The position numbers and the translations under genes were made by a program. DNA of 64,000 bases from Spirosoma oryzicola (GTDB taxonomy: Bacteria; Bacteroidota; Bacteroidia; Cytophagales; Spirosomataceae). Below the pieces are notes generated by a model, which was not told the DNA's origin, searched no databases, and saw only the letters and a list, made by a program, of their open reading frames with translations. Shown here piece by piece: positions 49,766-56,534 of this stretch; positions within the stretch are counted from its first letter, which is position 1; each line of letters begins with the position of its first letter. The DNA lies in assembly GCF_021233055.1 (NCBI RefSeq), contig NZ_CP089538.1:725501-789500 (forward strand), written 5' to 3'.

Positions 49766-50722
49766 TTACTGTTCGTTGGTAACTGCTTGGTGAGCTAATA
49801 CTTTTGGTCCCTGCCGATTGATCTCCGAAACGTACGTCTCGCTCGTAATGCCGACCGATAAAAAGGCTTGCTGCATAGCCGCTCCGACCTTCTCCGCTGT
49901 CTGTATGTCGCGGCTGAGGGCAAACATCGACGGACCCGATCCCGAAATGCTACAGCCGAGCGCACCGTTCGCTAAGGCAGCCTGCTTCACTTCGTTGAAC
50001 TCAGGAATCAGAATCGACCGTACGGGTTCAATAATTACATCGACCAGCGAACGACTGATCAGGCCGTAGTCTGGCGTCATCAGACCGGCAATCAGGCCGG
50101 CTACGTTGCCCATCTGCGTGATGGTGTTCTTGAGAGACACCTCGTTTTTCAGAATAAACCGGGCATCTTTTGTGTTGACCTCTATATCAGGGTGAACAAG
50201 CGTACAAAATAACGTGGCGGGTGTTTCAATGCGAACCACATCCAGCGGTTGATAGCTCCGAATGACGACAAAACCACCTAACAACGACGGTGCAACGTTG
50301 TCGGCATGGGCCGAACCGCAGGCAATGCGCTCGCCTTCCATAGCGAACGGCAACAGCTTTACGATTGGCAATGGCCGTCCGAGCAATTCATTGATGGCAT
50401 ACACGCCCGCTACGGCGCTGGCTGCGCTGGAACCTAGTCCACTACCCAATGGCATCTGTTTGCGCAAAACAACGTCAACGCCAATGTCGGTCCGATTGAT
50501 CTGTTTAAGATAGGTCTGGATAGCAATACCGGCTGTGTTTCGTCCGGTTTCGCGGGGTAGGCGCCCTTCATCGCCGATGATGTCCTTGATGCGCACACCT
50601 GGTTCAGGACTAATTGTCAACGTGATCTGATCGCCGGGATTATCGACGGCAAAACCAAAAATATCGAATCCGCAAGCCACATTGGCAACGGTAGCAGGAG
50701 CAAAGACTGTAATTGAATCCAC
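49766..50722 (-). CDS. thrB: Homoserine kinase
   Basis: Phosphorylates L-homoserine for threonine synthesis; GHMP kinase. The GTG at 50722 gives 318 residues starting V/M-DSITVFAPATVANVACGFD, matching the usual ThrB N-terminus; the open frame extends to 50854 but that part would run through the promoter. Motifs: 'VANVACGFDIFGFAVD' (~13-28), the ATP loop 'MPLGSGLGSSAASAV' (~87-101) and the C-terminal 'GALGCSISGSGPSMFAL' (~255). Size is normal (about 310). thrA and thrC are not adjacent, although in many Bacteroidota they form one operon. A likely promoter lies directly upstream. Confidence 0.93.
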   Translation of the reverse strand: MDSITVFAPATVANVACGFDIFGFAVDNPGDQITLTISPEPGVRIKDIIGDEGRLPRETGRNTAGIAIQTYLKQINRTDIGVDVVLRKQMPLGSGLGSSAASAVAGVYAINELLGRPLPIVKLLPFAMEGERIACGSAHADNVAPSLLGGFVVIRSYQPLDVVRIETPATLFCTLVHPDIEVNTKDARFILKNEVSLKNTITQMGNVAGLIAGLMTPDYGLISRSLVDVIIEPVRSILIPEFNEVKQAALANGALGCSISGSGPSMFALSRDIQTAEKVGAAMQQAFLSVGITSETYVSEINRQGPKVLAHQAVTNEQ

Positions 50723-50745
50723 GATGGAAGAGAGCAACGTCAACG

Positions 50746-50776
50746 CAAGTTTAGCAATTTCAGGCCAGTAAATCAA
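50746..50776 (-). promoter_or_regulatory. Probable promoter of thrB
   Basis: On the minus strand: TTG (50774-50776), 20 bases, TAAACTTG (50746-50753), one mismatch to TAnnTTTG. Its position 23 bases before the GTG at 50722 supports that start over upstream ones. Confidence 0.45.
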
Positions 50777-50941
50777 TTTAATAGCGTTCGCTCTTAAATC
50801 CTTTAGGCTCGGTAACCTATTTCTTAGCAAACGCTTAGTTATTGGAGTTATCAAGCTTGGTCTGGTTTGCGAAAACGCAGTTCAGTAACTAACTGCTTAA
50901 ACTATTTGGTGCTGTATAATCGTTTAATCTATAGTTCTACT

Positions 50942-52288
50942 ATGGAATTTAAGTCTGTATTTCGTTTCTTCGTAACAAGTGTCGGCGTGGCTCTTTTGCA
51001 CGCCTGTACGGGTGTTGGTCCCGCAACAAACCTATTTCGTCCATCGTCACCCCACGACCAGTACGGCCAGTCGCTGAAAGACGCGAAGCTGGATCGTACG
51101 GCATTAGGGGCCGACTGGGCCGCTGCTGGCGAGCGTGCGCTACGTGATTCATTAACAATTTCAATTCCCTACCGTGAGAGCGGTTATTTCTCGGCCAATA
51201 AGCCCTTTGCCGTTGGGTATCGGATGAGTGCCCAGCGGGGAGATCGCTTCTTGGTAAAGGTGGAAACGCAGGGTCAAAAAGAAGCACAGGTATTTATTGA
51301 TGTGTTCGCGCTGGATGACCGAAATCGAACCAGTTTGCAGGCGGCTTCAAAAGCCGATACCAATGTGTTGGCCTGGGAGCCCCGCCGAACGCAAAATTTT
51401 CTAATCCGAATCCAGCCTGAGCTGTTGCGGAGCGGCAACTACACCATTTCCATTACGCGGGAACCTGCGCTTAGCTTTCCGGTGCAGGGTCGCGACAGTC
51501 GGCAGATCAGTAGCTTTTTCGGAGCCTCGCGTGATGCCGGACGCCGACGTCATGAAGGCGTAGATATTTTCGCCCCGCGCGGAACACCCGCGGTGGCATC
51601 GGTCGATGGCGTTATTACAGGCGTCACAACCAATAGTCTGGGCGGTAACGTTGTGTTTCTGTCGGACAATGAACGCGACATTCGGCTGTACTACGCCCAT
51701 CTCGACCGCTGGAATGTGAACGCTGGTCAGCGCGTGTCGATTGGTGATACTGTTGGTTATGTTGGTAATACGGGTAACGCCCGCACTACGGGACCTCATC
51801 TGCATTTTGGTATCTACAGCTCTGGTGGCGCAACTGATCCGTTGCCGTTTATCCGGCTTGGTCGGGGCCCTGCCCGGCAGGCATTGCTGCCTGCGTCGCG
51901 GTTGGGAGATTCTGTTCGTGTGGTGGCCGCACGCACGTTTGTTCGGTCAGCACCCGGCAGTGATGCGCCCGTTGTCCGGGAGGTCGTTAAATCAACCGCG
52001 CTAACGATTGCAGGCGGAACAGAAACCTGGCTTCGTATAGAACTACCTGGTGGCGAACTAGGATATGTAGCCAGCAGTGCAACGGAAACGATCAAACGAC
52101 CGCTCCGGCGATTCGCGCTTACAACATCCACTAATTTGCTCGATGCCGCCGATAGTCAGGCTGGTATCCTAAACACGTTGCCATCGGGTTCGTCCATCGA
52201 TATATTGTCGGTATTCGCTGGTTTTCAGCTTGTTCGTAGTATGAACGGCCAAATCGGTTGGGTTAACAAAGGAACCCTTTCCTACTAG
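50942..52288 (+). CDS. M23-family peptidase lipoprotein with C-terminal SH3-like domains
   Basis: The ATG at 50942 gives 448 residues with a lipoprotein signal (lipobox 'LLHAC', Cys ~22). A beta-rich N-terminal region (~50-180) precedes the lysostaphin-type M23 domain: 'GRRRHEGVDIFAPRGTPA' (~199, metal His and Asp), 'YYAHLDRW' and 'TTGPHLHFGIY' (~282, catalytic and metal His). Two SH3-like modules follow (~320-385 'VRVVAARTFVRSAPGS' and ~390-448). M23 enzymes cut peptidoglycan cross-bridges or stem peptides. Both HxxxD and HxH elements are intact, so it should be an active endopeptidase rather than an EnvC-like activator. Divergent from thrB. Confidence 0.92.
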   Translation: MEFKSVFRFFVTSVGVALLHACTGVGPATNLFRPSSPHDQYGQSLKDAKLDRTALGADWAAAGERALRDSLTISIPYRESGYFSANKPFAVGYRMSAQRGDRFLVKVETQGQKEAQVFIDVFALDDRNRTSLQAASKADTNVLAWEPRRTQNFLIRIQPELLRSGNYTISITREPALSFPVQGRDSRQISSFFGASRDAGRRRHEGVDIFAPRGTPAVASVDGVITGVTTNSLGGNVVFLSDNERDIRLYYAHLDRWNVNAGQRVSIGDTVGYVGNTGNARTTGPHLHFGIYSSGGATDPLPFIRLGRGPARQALLPASRLGDSVRVVAARTFVRSAPGSDAPVVREVVKSTALTIAGGTETWLRIELPGGELGYVASSATETIKRPLRRFALTTSTNLLDAADSQAGILNTLPSGSSIDILSVFAGFQLVRSMNGQIGWVNKGTLSY

Positions 52289-52299
52289 AATAAATATTG

Positions 52300-52316
52300 T
52301 TTAGAAATTATCTAAA
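52300..52316. promoter_or_regulatory. Palindrome TTTAGA-N5-TCTAAA, candidate regulator site
   Basis: Perfect 6-bp arms (52300-52305 with 52311-52316) directly upstream of the -7 box at 52334, overlapping where the -33 contacts would be. The position and AT-rich form suggest a repressor site, possibly iron- or metal-responsive given the ferritin downstream; the regulator is unknown. Confidence 0.45.
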
Positions 52317-52333
52317 TTGAGCGTTCGTTTTTT

Positions 52334-52341
52334 TATATTTG
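52334..52341 (+). promoter_or_regulatory. -7 element of the DUF6686-like gene
   Basis: TATATTTG is an exact TAnnTTTG, 19 bases before the ATG at 52360, so the transcript would start almost at the initiation codon. A TTG at 52317-52319 is only 14 bases upstream, not the usual 19. Confidence 0.5.
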
Positions 52342-52359
52342 CACATCTTTTGTGTGACT

Positions 52360-52719
52360 ATGACCAGCAACGTACCGGCTACCTATCAGGAAGTCTTTAA
52401 AACGGATCGAGGTGTTGTTTATCAGTGCGATGTAACGAATCGACTGGTTCTGGAGTTTTGGGATACCCATACACAACTGTCAGCGCGCGATTTTGCGCAG
52501 TTCCGGCGGATGGTCGAAACGATTGATGTTCGGCAAATGGCACTCAGTACCGACGCTGCCTATGACGTAGAGATTTTGACGCCACCCCGTTCTGAGCGTT
52601 GCTATGTGCTAACGCTTTGTGAAATCATTCATTTGCGGGAGTTGTTGAATGGCGCTAAACTCATGCTTGAACTTAATACGATGCTTCGTGAGTGCGGCTG
52701 TTCGTTATCCAAATACTAA
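52360..52719 (+). CDS. Small DUF6686-like protein
   Basis: A 119-residue cytoplasmic protein (ATG at 52360; an upstream TTG in frame overlaps the -7 box and is not used). It shares a layout with the minus-strand protein at 53684: 'NRLVLEFWDTHTQLSARDF', a central variable part, 'VEILTPPRSERCYVLTLCEI' and 'LRELLNGAKLMLEL'. From memory this fits the DUF6686 group of short Bacteroidota proteins, which often lie near ferritin or iron genes. Function unknown. Followed by its own terminator and then ferritin. Confidence 0.65.
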   Translation: MTSNVPATYQEVFKTDRGVVYQCDVTNRLVLEFWDTHTQLSARDFAQFRRMVETIDVRQMALSTDAAYDVEILTPPRSERCYVLTLCEIIHLRELLNGAKLMLELNTMLRECGCSLSKY

Positions 52720-52751
52720 TAAATAGACTGCTTCTAAATTTTCTGATAATC

Positions 52752-52782
52752 AACCGGCTGCGTAACAACAGTCGGTTTTTTG
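52752..52782 (+). terminator. Terminator or attenuator between the DUF6686-like gene and ferritin
   Basis: A 9-bp stem (52752-52760 with 52769-52777, one G-U) with an 8-nt loop followed by TTTTTT. Ferritin begins 58 bases later, so it is either separately transcribed or depends on read-through. Confidence 0.7.
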
Positions 52783-52840
52783 TTGTTGTTTTGTTGAACA
52801 ATTAAGCAGAATCAACTCACCGAATACGGTAACACATACT

Positions 52841-53374
52841 ATGAAAGATCTAGCAAGACTTCGTACGTCTATCAAAGAAAGCGTCGAGCTGGCCCTGAAT
52901 CAGCAAATACAAATGGAAATGATCTCGTCGTCGAAATATTTGGCGATGGCGGGTTGGTGTGATCGGAACGGTCTCGATTACAGCGCTGGTTTCTTCTATA
53001 AGCAGTCGGAAGAAGAGCGTAACCATGGTATGAAGATATTTCATTATCTCTGCGACCAGGGTGCAACCGCTTATTCTCCGGAAGTACCCGCTGTCAGCCA
53101 GGAGTTCGATTCATTCCGGTCCGTGTTCGAAGCGGCCTTAGAGCAGGAGATCGCGGTAACCGACTCAATCAACCGGATCATTGGAATCTGCCGTCGGGAG
53201 AGCGATTTCGCTTCCGAAGAACTGATGAAATGGTACGTGAAAGAGCAGATGGAAGAAGAATACATCGCTCGTCGCTGCCTCGATCTGTTTGATCAGATCC
53301 CAGCCGATCAGATCTACTACCTGGATCAAAAAGTATCGAGCGTTACTTACGACGGAAACGTTTTTGAAGCGTAG
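52841..53374 (+). CDS. Ferritin (non-haem, FtnA-like)
   Basis: A 177-residue four-helix iron-storage protein. Ferroxidase-centre ligands fit the bacterial ferritin pattern: Glu in the first helix ('LALNQQIQMEMISSSKYLAM', ~17-36), the E-x-x-H pair in 'SEEERNHGMKIF' (~51-61), then 'ALEQEIAVTDSINRI' (~95) and 'EQMEEEYIARRCLDLFD' (~130). Size and composition are typical of FtnA rather than Dps or bacterioferritin (no haem Met pair evident). It stores iron as a mineral in a 24-mer. Terminator directly after the stop. Confidence 0.95.
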   Translation: MKDLARLRTSIKESVELALNQQIQMEMISSSKYLAMAGWCDRNGLDYSAGFFYKQSEEERNHGMKIFHYLCDQGATAYSPEVPAVSQEFDSFRSVFEAALEQEIAVTDSINRIIGICRRESDFASEELMKWYVKEQMEEEYIARRCLDLFDQIPADQIYYLDQKVSSVTYDGNVFEA

Positions 53375-53392
53375 CTCCGAATCAAACTATAC

Positions 53393-53422
53393 AAAAAGGC
53401 ACCCTCAACAGGTGCCTTTTTT
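53393..53422 (+). terminator. Intrinsic terminator of ferritin
   Basis: An 11-bp stem (53393-53403 with 53411-53421), 7-nt loop, T-run at the end; the stem has an A-run on the other side, so it also suits the convergent minus-strand gene ending at 53463. Confidence 0.85.
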
Positions 53423-53462
53423 CGTTTAAGCGATACGCGTTTTAAAAAGTCGGTGGGTATAT

Positions 53463-53678
53463 CTAATTCAACGCTTCACATTGAAGGCCGGCCCGTGTCA
53501 GCAACCTGATAATATCCGACTCAGTGAGCGATTCGGTTTCAATGCGTAGAACGCAGTCACAGTCTTCCAGATCAACGCTCCATCGGCATATTCCCCGCAA
53601 TTTACAGAGTCGACAGGCCGCCCGATGAACTCGTTGGTCAGTATTGATATTTGTCCTGAAAACAAGCACGTTTTGCAT
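53463..53678 (-). CDS. HMA-like small protein lacking the metal-binding motif
   Basis: A 71-residue protein. The order of strand-helix-strand-strand-helix-strand resembles a heavy-metal-associated (HMA/CopZ-like) ferredoxin fold: 'LVFRTNI', 'RVHRAACRL', 'GICRWSVDLEDCDCVLRIE', 'SDIIRLLTRAGLQCEAL'. The canonical M-x-C-x-x-C loop after the first strand is absent; other cysteines ('CRLC', 'CDC') are present instead at different positions. So a copper chaperone role is unlikely, and a structural or iron-related role is open. Its start is 5 bases after the stop of the DUF6686-like gene on the same strand, a clear two-gene operon convergent with ferritin. Confidence 0.7.
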   Translation of the reverse strand: MQNVLVFRTNINTDQRVHRAACRLCKLRGICRWSVDLEDCDCVLRIETESLTESDIIRLLTRAGLQCEALN

Positions 53679-53683
53679 GGTAT

Positions 53684-54028
53684 TTAATTCTGTGCGTTAC
53701 GGAGGGTTTCAATCCAATGGAGTCTGGCCACCGCCCGACCTAACATCTGCCTTAATTCAACTAGCTCATTTGGACGAAAGCTAAAGCTTAAGTAGCGGGA
53801 AGGGGTGCTTAAATGAACACGATCCTCGTGCGGGTGAGCGTCAAAATAAGCGTTCGCGTCGATGCATCTTACATTCCATTCCAACGCCAGAAAGTCTTCG
53901 TAGCACAGCCATTGAGTTATGTTGTTGAACTGTAAGGCAATATTATGAGTGTCGTCGGGAGCGGTATGTCCATAAAGCACGATACGCCCACTGACTGATT
54001 CAGACAAGAGGTGGCACTGGCATATCAT
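53684..54028 (-). CDS. DUF6686-like protein, paralogue of the 52360 gene
   Basis: A 114-residue cytoplasmic protein beginning MICQCHLLSES, a Cys/His start typical for this group from memory. It shares the layout of the 119-residue protein on the plus strand: an 'ALQFNNITQWLCYEDF' segment, a variable centre, 'DRVHLSTPSRYLSFSF' and 'LVELRQMLGRAVARL'. Overall identity is low, so this is an old divergence or a family resemblance. First gene of a two-gene operon with the HMA-like protein, with a complete promoter ~110 bases upstream. Function unknown; the linkage of both paralogues to ferritin suggests metal or redox homeostasis. Confidence 0.65.
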   Translation of the reverse strand: MICQCHLLSESVSGRIVLYGHTAPDDTHNIALQFNNITQWLCYEDFLALEWNVRCIDANAYFDAHPHEDRVHLSTPSRYLSFSFRPNELVELRQMLGRAVARLHWIETLRNAQN

Positions 54029-54135
54029 AATAGTTTAGATTTTAAGCAGTTAGCCTGAAAACTTCGATTTATAGGCTGGTTGCAGCCGCTCACCAATAAC
54101 TAATGAGATAAGGCTTGCACAGCGGTTGTGTATGG

Positions 54136-54167
54136 CAAACCTAGTCTTTGTTTAAAAAGATTCCAAA
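54136..54167 (-). promoter_or_regulatory. Promoter of the DUF6686-like/HMA operon
   Basis: On the minus strand: TTTG (54164-54167), 20 bases, TAGGTTTG (54136-54143). Full -33 and -7 match. The leader to the ATG at 54028 is ~100 nt and contains TTTAGA (54033-54038), the same half-site seen at 52300. Confidence 0.65.
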
Positions 54168-54337
54168 CAAATAGGTCTATTATTTATAATAAATCTAAAT
54201 AATTATGAAAGGAGCACAAAAGCTTATCAAGGATGTGGTTAAGTCAACGCGAGTGGGTCAATTGTGAATATGCCCGCTGATAAACTAATCATCATTCTCC
54301 TTTACCTCAATAGATTGAGAAGCCAAGACTCTCGCCT
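54168..54337. other. AT-rich gap with no gene recognised
   Basis: Between the promoter at 54136-54167 and the next gene end. A 20-codon plus-strand frame from 54205 (MKGAQKLIKDVVKSTRVGQL) has no supporting context. AT-rich tract TTATTTATAATAAATCTAAA precedes it. Confidence 0.4.
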
Positions 54338-54613
54338 TTAGTTGTGGCTAACGACATGTTTCGAGTCACGGGGAGATAGTTGCCAGGAGGTGTCGATGGG
54401 AGCGACGGAGTCAACCGTGTCGCAATTTTCGAGTCGTTGCTGTAAATTCTTGATCTGCCTATCCTGCTGATCGAGGCTGCGTCGGAGGTCGTGTGCCGTA
54501 TCTTCGAGCCTCTGGTGTCTGCTGTACGCTACCATGAGCAAAGCCGCAATGCCTAACAGTAGAACAAATACTACGGTCAGGAGCGAATAAACGACTCCTC
54601 GGCTAGCAGACAT
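54338..54613 (-). CDS. Single-pass membrane protein with a coiled coil
   Basis: The ATG at 54613 gives 91 residues (another start at 54658 is in frame). One membrane helix (~8-30, 'VVYSLLTVVFVLLLGIAALL'), then a charged helix 'RHQRLEDTAHDLRRSLDQQD' and 'RQIKNLQQRLENCD' likely forming a coiled coil, and a short polar tail. Family not recognised. The arrangement of a short N-in anchor and a coiled coil resembles small envelope or division-associated proteins, but there is no direct evidence for that role. Confidence 0.6.
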   Translation of the reverse strand: MSASRGVVYSLLTVVFVLLLGIAALLMVAYSRHQRLEDTAHDLRRSLDQQDRQIKNLQQRLENCDTVDSVAPIDTSWQLSPRDSKHVVSHN

Positions 54614-54661
54614 GTGGTTTAGTTGGAAAACTGCAAATAAACAAAAAGCTATGGCCATAAA

Positions 54662-54693
54662 AAAACCTACGGTACAGACGTACCGTAGGTTTT
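54662..54693 (-). terminator. Intrinsic terminator of the DUF4136 gene
   Basis: A perfect 14-bp stem (54662-54675 with 54680-54693), 4-nt loop, followed on the minus strand by a T-run (the A-run at 54659-54665). Confidence 0.85.
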
Positions 54694-54712
54694 AATCAAG
54701 GACCTGAATTCC

Positions 54713-55282
54713 TTAGCGCGCTGCACCGTAGTCCTGACCAGCACTTTCTGGGAAGTTTTTCATGATGCTGGTTACTGTTTCCCGGAAGGTTTGATCGCGG
54801 TCGCGTTCTTTGTTTCGGTTGTTTAGCTGACCGGTTGCCCAGCCCTGCCAGACGATATCGTTCGTACGAGCGTCGGAAACGTTAATAACGACACGGTTCT
54901 CTTCATACTGCCGTGAGTAAACATTGTTACCCATACCACCGTACCACCACGAATAAGGTGAGTACATGTTGTTAGACTGGATTTGCTGACGATCACGGGA
55001 GTCCGTAAAGAAACGAACAACTAGATCCGCTTCACCTTGCGTAACAGGCTTATAGCCGCGCGCTTTCAGCGACTGATCAAGTGCATCAGCGATCCGGCGT
55101 TGATTTAGGTTGCTACCAACGATAGGATCAGCGTTACGTTGACGGTCCGCTTCAATCCGGTAGGTAGTAAACTGACGAACGTTTACTTTAGGATCGTAAT
55201 CGTATTTAACCGTAATGGCAGGAGCGCAGGACGCCAGCGTACCGGCGATAAAAAGACTGCTAATTATACCTTTGAGTTTCAT
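54713..55282 (-). CDS. DUF4136 family lipoprotein
   Basis: The ATG at 55282 gives 189 residues with a lipoprotein signal MKLKGIISSLFIAGTLASC (Cys at 19). The mature part fits DUF4136: 'VKYDYDPKVNVRQFTTYRIE' (~25-44), 'QRRIADALDQSLKARGYKPV' (~63), 'ADLVVRFFTDSRDRQQI' (~85) and 'ENRVVINVSDARTNDIVWQG' (~127). The family is common in Bacteroidota and proteobacterial envelopes without assigned function. Own terminator downstream; no operon partner. Confidence 0.85.
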   Translation of the reverse strand: MKLKGIISSLFIAGTLASCAPAITVKYDYDPKVNVRQFTTYRIEADRQRNADPIVGSNLNQRRIADALDQSLKARGYKPVTQGEADLVVRFFTDSRDRQQIQSNNMYSPYSWWYGGMGNNVYSRQYEENRVVINVSDARTNDIVWQGWATGQLNNRNKERDRDQTFRETVTSIMKNFPESAGQDYGAAR

Positions 55283-55461
55283 GTGATTTGGAATCGTTAT
55301 GGGTGTCAAACCGATTACTTAACGTTAAGAAAAGCGTCCTTCGTATATGACAACTAAATAACTAAATGTTACCTTGATTGGTTCCTGATATTGCTTGATA
55401 ATTAATGGCTCCGATAGAATGTAAATTATTGATAATCAGAATATAATGAGTTTTTAATCAG

Positions 55462-55497
55462 GCCTTAAGCCAATCTTAACAAGGATTGGCTTAAGGC
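55462..55497. repeat. 14-bp perfect hairpin downstream of atpG
   Basis: Arms GCCTTAAGCCAATC (55462-55475) and its complement (55484-55497) with an 8-nt loop. No T-run. It lies beyond the atpG terminator and upstream of the DUF4136 gene, so it could mark the 3' end of read-through ATP synthase mRNA. Confidence 0.6.
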
Positions 55498-55506
55498 AAT
55501 TATACA

Positions 55507-55536
55507 CAAAAAAAGCACGACTGGATCGGTCGTGCT
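55507..55536 (-). terminator. Intrinsic terminator of atpG
   Basis: An 8-bp GC-rich stem (55514-55521 with 55529-55536, AGCACGAC/GTCGTGCT), 7-nt loop, followed on the minus strand by seven or more T (55507-55513), 24 bases after the stop codon. Confidence 0.85.
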
Positions 55537-55559
55537 CTTTGTACGATAGAAAAAGATAT

Positions 55560-56447
55560 TTAGGCGCTGGCCAACGCTTCAGCACCACCGACAATTTCGA
55601 GAATTTCGGTCGTAATAGCAGCCTGACGAGTCCGGTTGTATACCAGGCGAAGCTCTTTCAGCAGTTCACCGGCATTGTCAGTAGCCTTATCCATGGCCGT
55701 CATTCGCGCACCGTGCTCTGACGCGTTTGAGTCAAGGACGGCTTTGTACAACTGAATCTTCAGCGTTTTAGGAATCAGTTCCGTGATGATTTCTTCTTCG
55801 GCTGGTTCGAAAATGTAATTGATAGCTGATGCTGTTGATCCCGCTGGCGCTTCCGTAGCGACAATGGGTAGCATTTGCTCCGTCCGCACGATCTGTACCG
55901 CTGCGTTCCGGAACTCATTATAAATCACTTCAACCACATCGTAGCTTCCGTTGACGAAGCCTTCCATTGCTTCCTCAGCCGCAGCTCGTACGGTTGCGAA
56001 GTTTAACGATCCGAAGGTATCAATGTGGTTTGTATTGACTTTGAAACCCCGACGCTGGAATGCCTCTGCACCTTTCTTGCCAATGCCCATGATCTGTACG
56101 TTACCCTGGCGAGCCTGTGCAGCGTATTTTTCATCGATCAAGGTCAGCGCAGCTTTTACAACGTTTGCGTTAAAGGCTCCGCATAAGCCACGATCGGATG
56201 TAATAACGATCAGAAGCACCCGGTCAACAGGACGTGCCTGCTTGTAAGGACTTTCTGACGCTGTTTCTGCACCCGCCGATACCGTGCCGAGCATCTGGCT
56301 CAGTTTCTGAGCGTAAGGACGTAGTTGCGTAATATTATCCTGAGCCCGACGTAACTTGGCCGCAGCCACCATTTTCATGGCTTTGGTGATCTGCTGCGTT
56401 GAGTTAATCGACGATATCCGGGCGCGTACTTCTTTTAGTGAGGCCAT
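55560..56447 (-). CDS. atpG: ATP synthase F1 subunit gamma
   Basis: A 295-residue central-stalk subunit. N-terminal helix 'MASLKEVRARISSINSTQQI' with 'TKAMKMVAAAKLRRAQ' (~21-36), central Rossmann-like part 'ITSDRGLCGAFNANV' (~82), and C-terminal helix 'EHGARMTAMDKATDNAGELL' (~243) ending 'EILEIVGGAEAL'. All conserved contact regions with the alpha/beta hexamer are present. Follows atpA by 87 bases on the same strand. Beta and epsilon subunits and the Fo genes are not in the window. Confidence 0.96.
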   Translation of the reverse strand: MASLKEVRARISSINSTQQITKAMKMVAAAKLRRAQDNITQLRPYAQKLSQMLGTVSAGAETASESPYKQARPVDRVLLIVITSDRGLCGAFNANVVKAALTLIDEKYAAQARQGNVQIMGIGKKGAEAFQRRGFKVNTNHIDTFGSLNFATVRAAAEEAMEGFVNGSYDVVEVIYNEFRNAAVQIVRTEQMLPIVATEAPAGSTASAINYIFEPAEEEIITELIPKTLKIQLYKAVLDSNASEHGARMTAMDKATDNAGELLKELRLVYNRTRQAAITTEILEIVGGAEALASA

Positions 56448-56451
56448 ATGA

Positions 56452-56532
56452 TAGTTTTCAGTTAATAGTTTACAGTTTTCAGCCTGACGTCAACGTGTTG
56501 ATCACCCGCTAAAAACTGTAAACTGAAAACTA
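56452..56532. repeat. Imperfect palindrome between atpA and atpG
   Basis: Left arm TAGTTTTCAGTT, an AATAG insertion, then TTACAGTTTT (56452-56479); right arm AAAACTGTAAACTGAAAACTA (56512-56532) is its complement apart from the insertion. The sequence alternates two near-identical words, TTTTCAG and TTTACAG, so it resembles a short mobile or replication-slippage repeat. It separates two operon genes, so it may act as an RNA stem that adjusts the atpA:atpG ratio. Confidence 0.6.
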
Positions 56533-56534
56533 GT

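Noticed and set aside
54205..54267. 20-codon frame MKGAQKLIKDVVKSTRVGQL
   Set aside because: Amphipathic and basic, so briefly considered as a small peptide or toxin, but there is no membrane helix, antitoxin RNA or conserved context.
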